A stretch of DNA of 64,000 bases from Edaphobacter bradus. Its GTDB lineage: Bacteria > Acidobacteriota > Terriglobia > Terriglobales > Acidobacteriaceae. The translations under genes and the position numbers were made by a program. Below, one piece after another: positions 63,175 to 64,000 of this stretch; position 1 is the stretch's first letter, and each line of letters opens with the position of its first letter. The notes under the pieces were generated by a model that ran no database searches, was not told the origin of the DNA, and saw only the letters and a list, made by a program, of their open reading frames with translations. The stretch lies in the NCBI RefSeq assembly GCF_025685645.1, contig NZ_JAGSYF010000002.1, positions 1,178,907 through 1,242,906 of the forward strand, in the 5' to 3' direction.

Positions 63175-63208
63175 AGAGAGCCTCCCACAGCGGGAGGCTC
63201 TCTTCTTT
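63175..63208 (+). terminator. Intrinsic terminator after the TPR gene
   Basis: AGAGAGCCTCCC (63175-63186) and GGGAGGCTCTCT (63192-63203) form a perfect 12-bp stem with a 5-nt loop, followed by TCTTT. Confidence 0.85.
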
Positions 63209-63236
63209 GGTCATAGCGTAAAATTGGCGCTTGCGA

Positions 63237-64000
63237 ATGCCGATGAAAAAAGTCCTTATCGCCAATCGTGGAGAGATTGCATTGCGCGTGATGCGCGCCT
63301 GTCGCGAGATGGGCTTGCGGACCGTTGCGGTCTACTCCGACGCCGACCGCGCAGCGCTGCACGTGCTTGAGGCCGACGAGGCCTACCGGCTCGGACCGGC
63401 TCCGGCGACCGAGAGCTATCTGCGTGGCGACCTCATCCTCGAGATCGCGCGCCGCTCCGGAGCCGATGCGATTCATCCCGGCTACGGCTTCCTCTCCGAG
63501 AATGCCGGTTTCGCGGAGGCGTGTGAGAGCGTAGGTATCACGTTCATCGGGCCACCGGCATCGGCGATGCGCGAGCTTGGCTCGAAGACGCGGGCGCGCC
63601 AGGCCGCGGATGCGGCGCAGATGCCGCGCGTCCCCGGAAGCGTCAAAGGGCTGGCTTCGGTGGAGGAGGCGGTGCGCGTTGCGGCGAGCATCGGCTATCC
63701 CGTCATGCTGAAGGCCGCGGCCGGCGGTGGCGGCAAGGGAATGCGCGCCGTCGCCCGCGCCGAAGAGCTTCCTGGGGCCTATGCGGCGGCGAGCAGCGAG
63801 GCCGAGCGCAGCTTCGGCTCGGGCGAGGTCTACCTTGAGAAGCTCATCGAGCGGCCGCGCCACATCGAGATCCAGATCGTCGCCGATACGCATGGCAACT
63901 GCGTCTACCTCGGCGAACGCGAGTGCTCGGTGCAGCGGCGCCACCAGAAGGTGATCGAGGAGGCGCCGTCTGCTGTCGTCAGCGACGATCTGCGCCGCAG
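63237..64000 (+). CDS. accC: Biotin carboxylase / acyl-CoA carboxylase alpha subunit (5' part)
   Basis: Runs off the window edge; about 254 codons are visible. ATG 63237 or 63243 starts MKKVLIANRGEIALRVMRACREMG, the classic biotin carboxylase opening, followed by HPGYGFLSENAGFAEAC, the ATP-grasp Gly-rich loop KAAAGGGGKGMRAV, and QIVADTHGNCVYLGERECSVQRRHQKVIEEAP. The enzyme carboxylates biotin using ATP and bicarbonate. Whether it is the short AccC of acetyl-CoA carboxylase or the alpha subunit of a propionyl/methylcrotonyl-CoA carboxylase depends on the missing C-terminus. A terminator separates it from the TPR gene. Confidence 0.93.
   Translation, partial: MPMKKVLIANRGEIALRVMRACREMGLRTVAVYSDADRAALHVLEADEAYRLGPAPATESYLRGDLILEIARRSGADAIHPGYGFLSENAGFAEACESVGITFIGPPASAMRELGSKTRARQAADAAQMPRVPGSVKGLASVEEAVRVAASIGYPVMLKAAAGGGGKGMRAVARAEELPGAYAAASSEAERSFGSGEVYLEKLIERPRHIEIQIVADTHGNCVYLGERECSVQRRHQKVIEEAPSAVVSDDLRR

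Overview
The window reads as chromosomal DNA of an Acidobacteriota bacterium, most likely class Terriglobia (Acidobacteriaceae; Granulicella, Terriglobus or Edaphobacter-like). This is inferred from high GC, two very long TonB-dependent receptors with an N-terminal carboxypeptidase-regulatory-like domain (30678-34202, 50654-53800), exported Asp-box/choice-of-anchor and NHL-repeat proteins, and the block yajC-secD-secF followed by tonB-exbB-exbD-exbD. No rRNA, tRNA, CRISPR array or complete insertion sequence was recognised.

Layout. 1-5121: small zinc-ribbon protein, OsmC peroxidase, CDF metal exporter, a membrane-anchored unknown, and the hslV-hslU protease pair. 5292-16049: membrane unknown, secreted esterase, TonB receptor, HxlR regulator divergent from an SDR gene, NmrA-type reductase, then a leftward run of Fn3 lipoprotein, FAH-family hydrolase and transaldolase. 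16263-30639: large surface proteins, an HI0933-type flavoprotein, RlmI-like methyltransferase, outer-membrane barrel, DUF2252 protein and an unusual GDPD enzyme. 30678-45611: TonB receptor, two MFS exporters, tgt, a LuxR-type regulator next to a PEP-CTERM protein gene and a barrel gene that share an upstream palindromic element, a phosphoesterase, and a HipA-like kinase paired with DUF3037. 45612-50653: a lower-GC accessory stretch with a GH15 glucoamylase, a coiled-coil membrane protein and decayed fragments. 50654-56160: TonB receptor, PEP-mutase-family enzyme, DUF202 and DinB-like proteins. 56215-64000: Sec accessory genes, the TonB energising complex, a TPR lipoprotein and the start of a biotin carboxylase.

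How the genes fit together. The Sec accessory proteins export, and the TonB-ExbBD system powers, the kind of envelope proteins encoded elsewhere in the window (three TonB receptors, barrels, lipoproteins). The most interesting items are: a GDPD whose barrel strands appear circularly permuted; a two-gene candidate regulon (PEP-CTERM protein plus outer-membrane barrel) with a shared element of about 50 bp containing a palindrome, beside a LuxR regulator; a HipA-like kinase overlapping a DUF3037 gene; a composite intergenic repeat (C-rich tract, AAAATATTC units, strong hairpin) found twice; and scars of lost genes.
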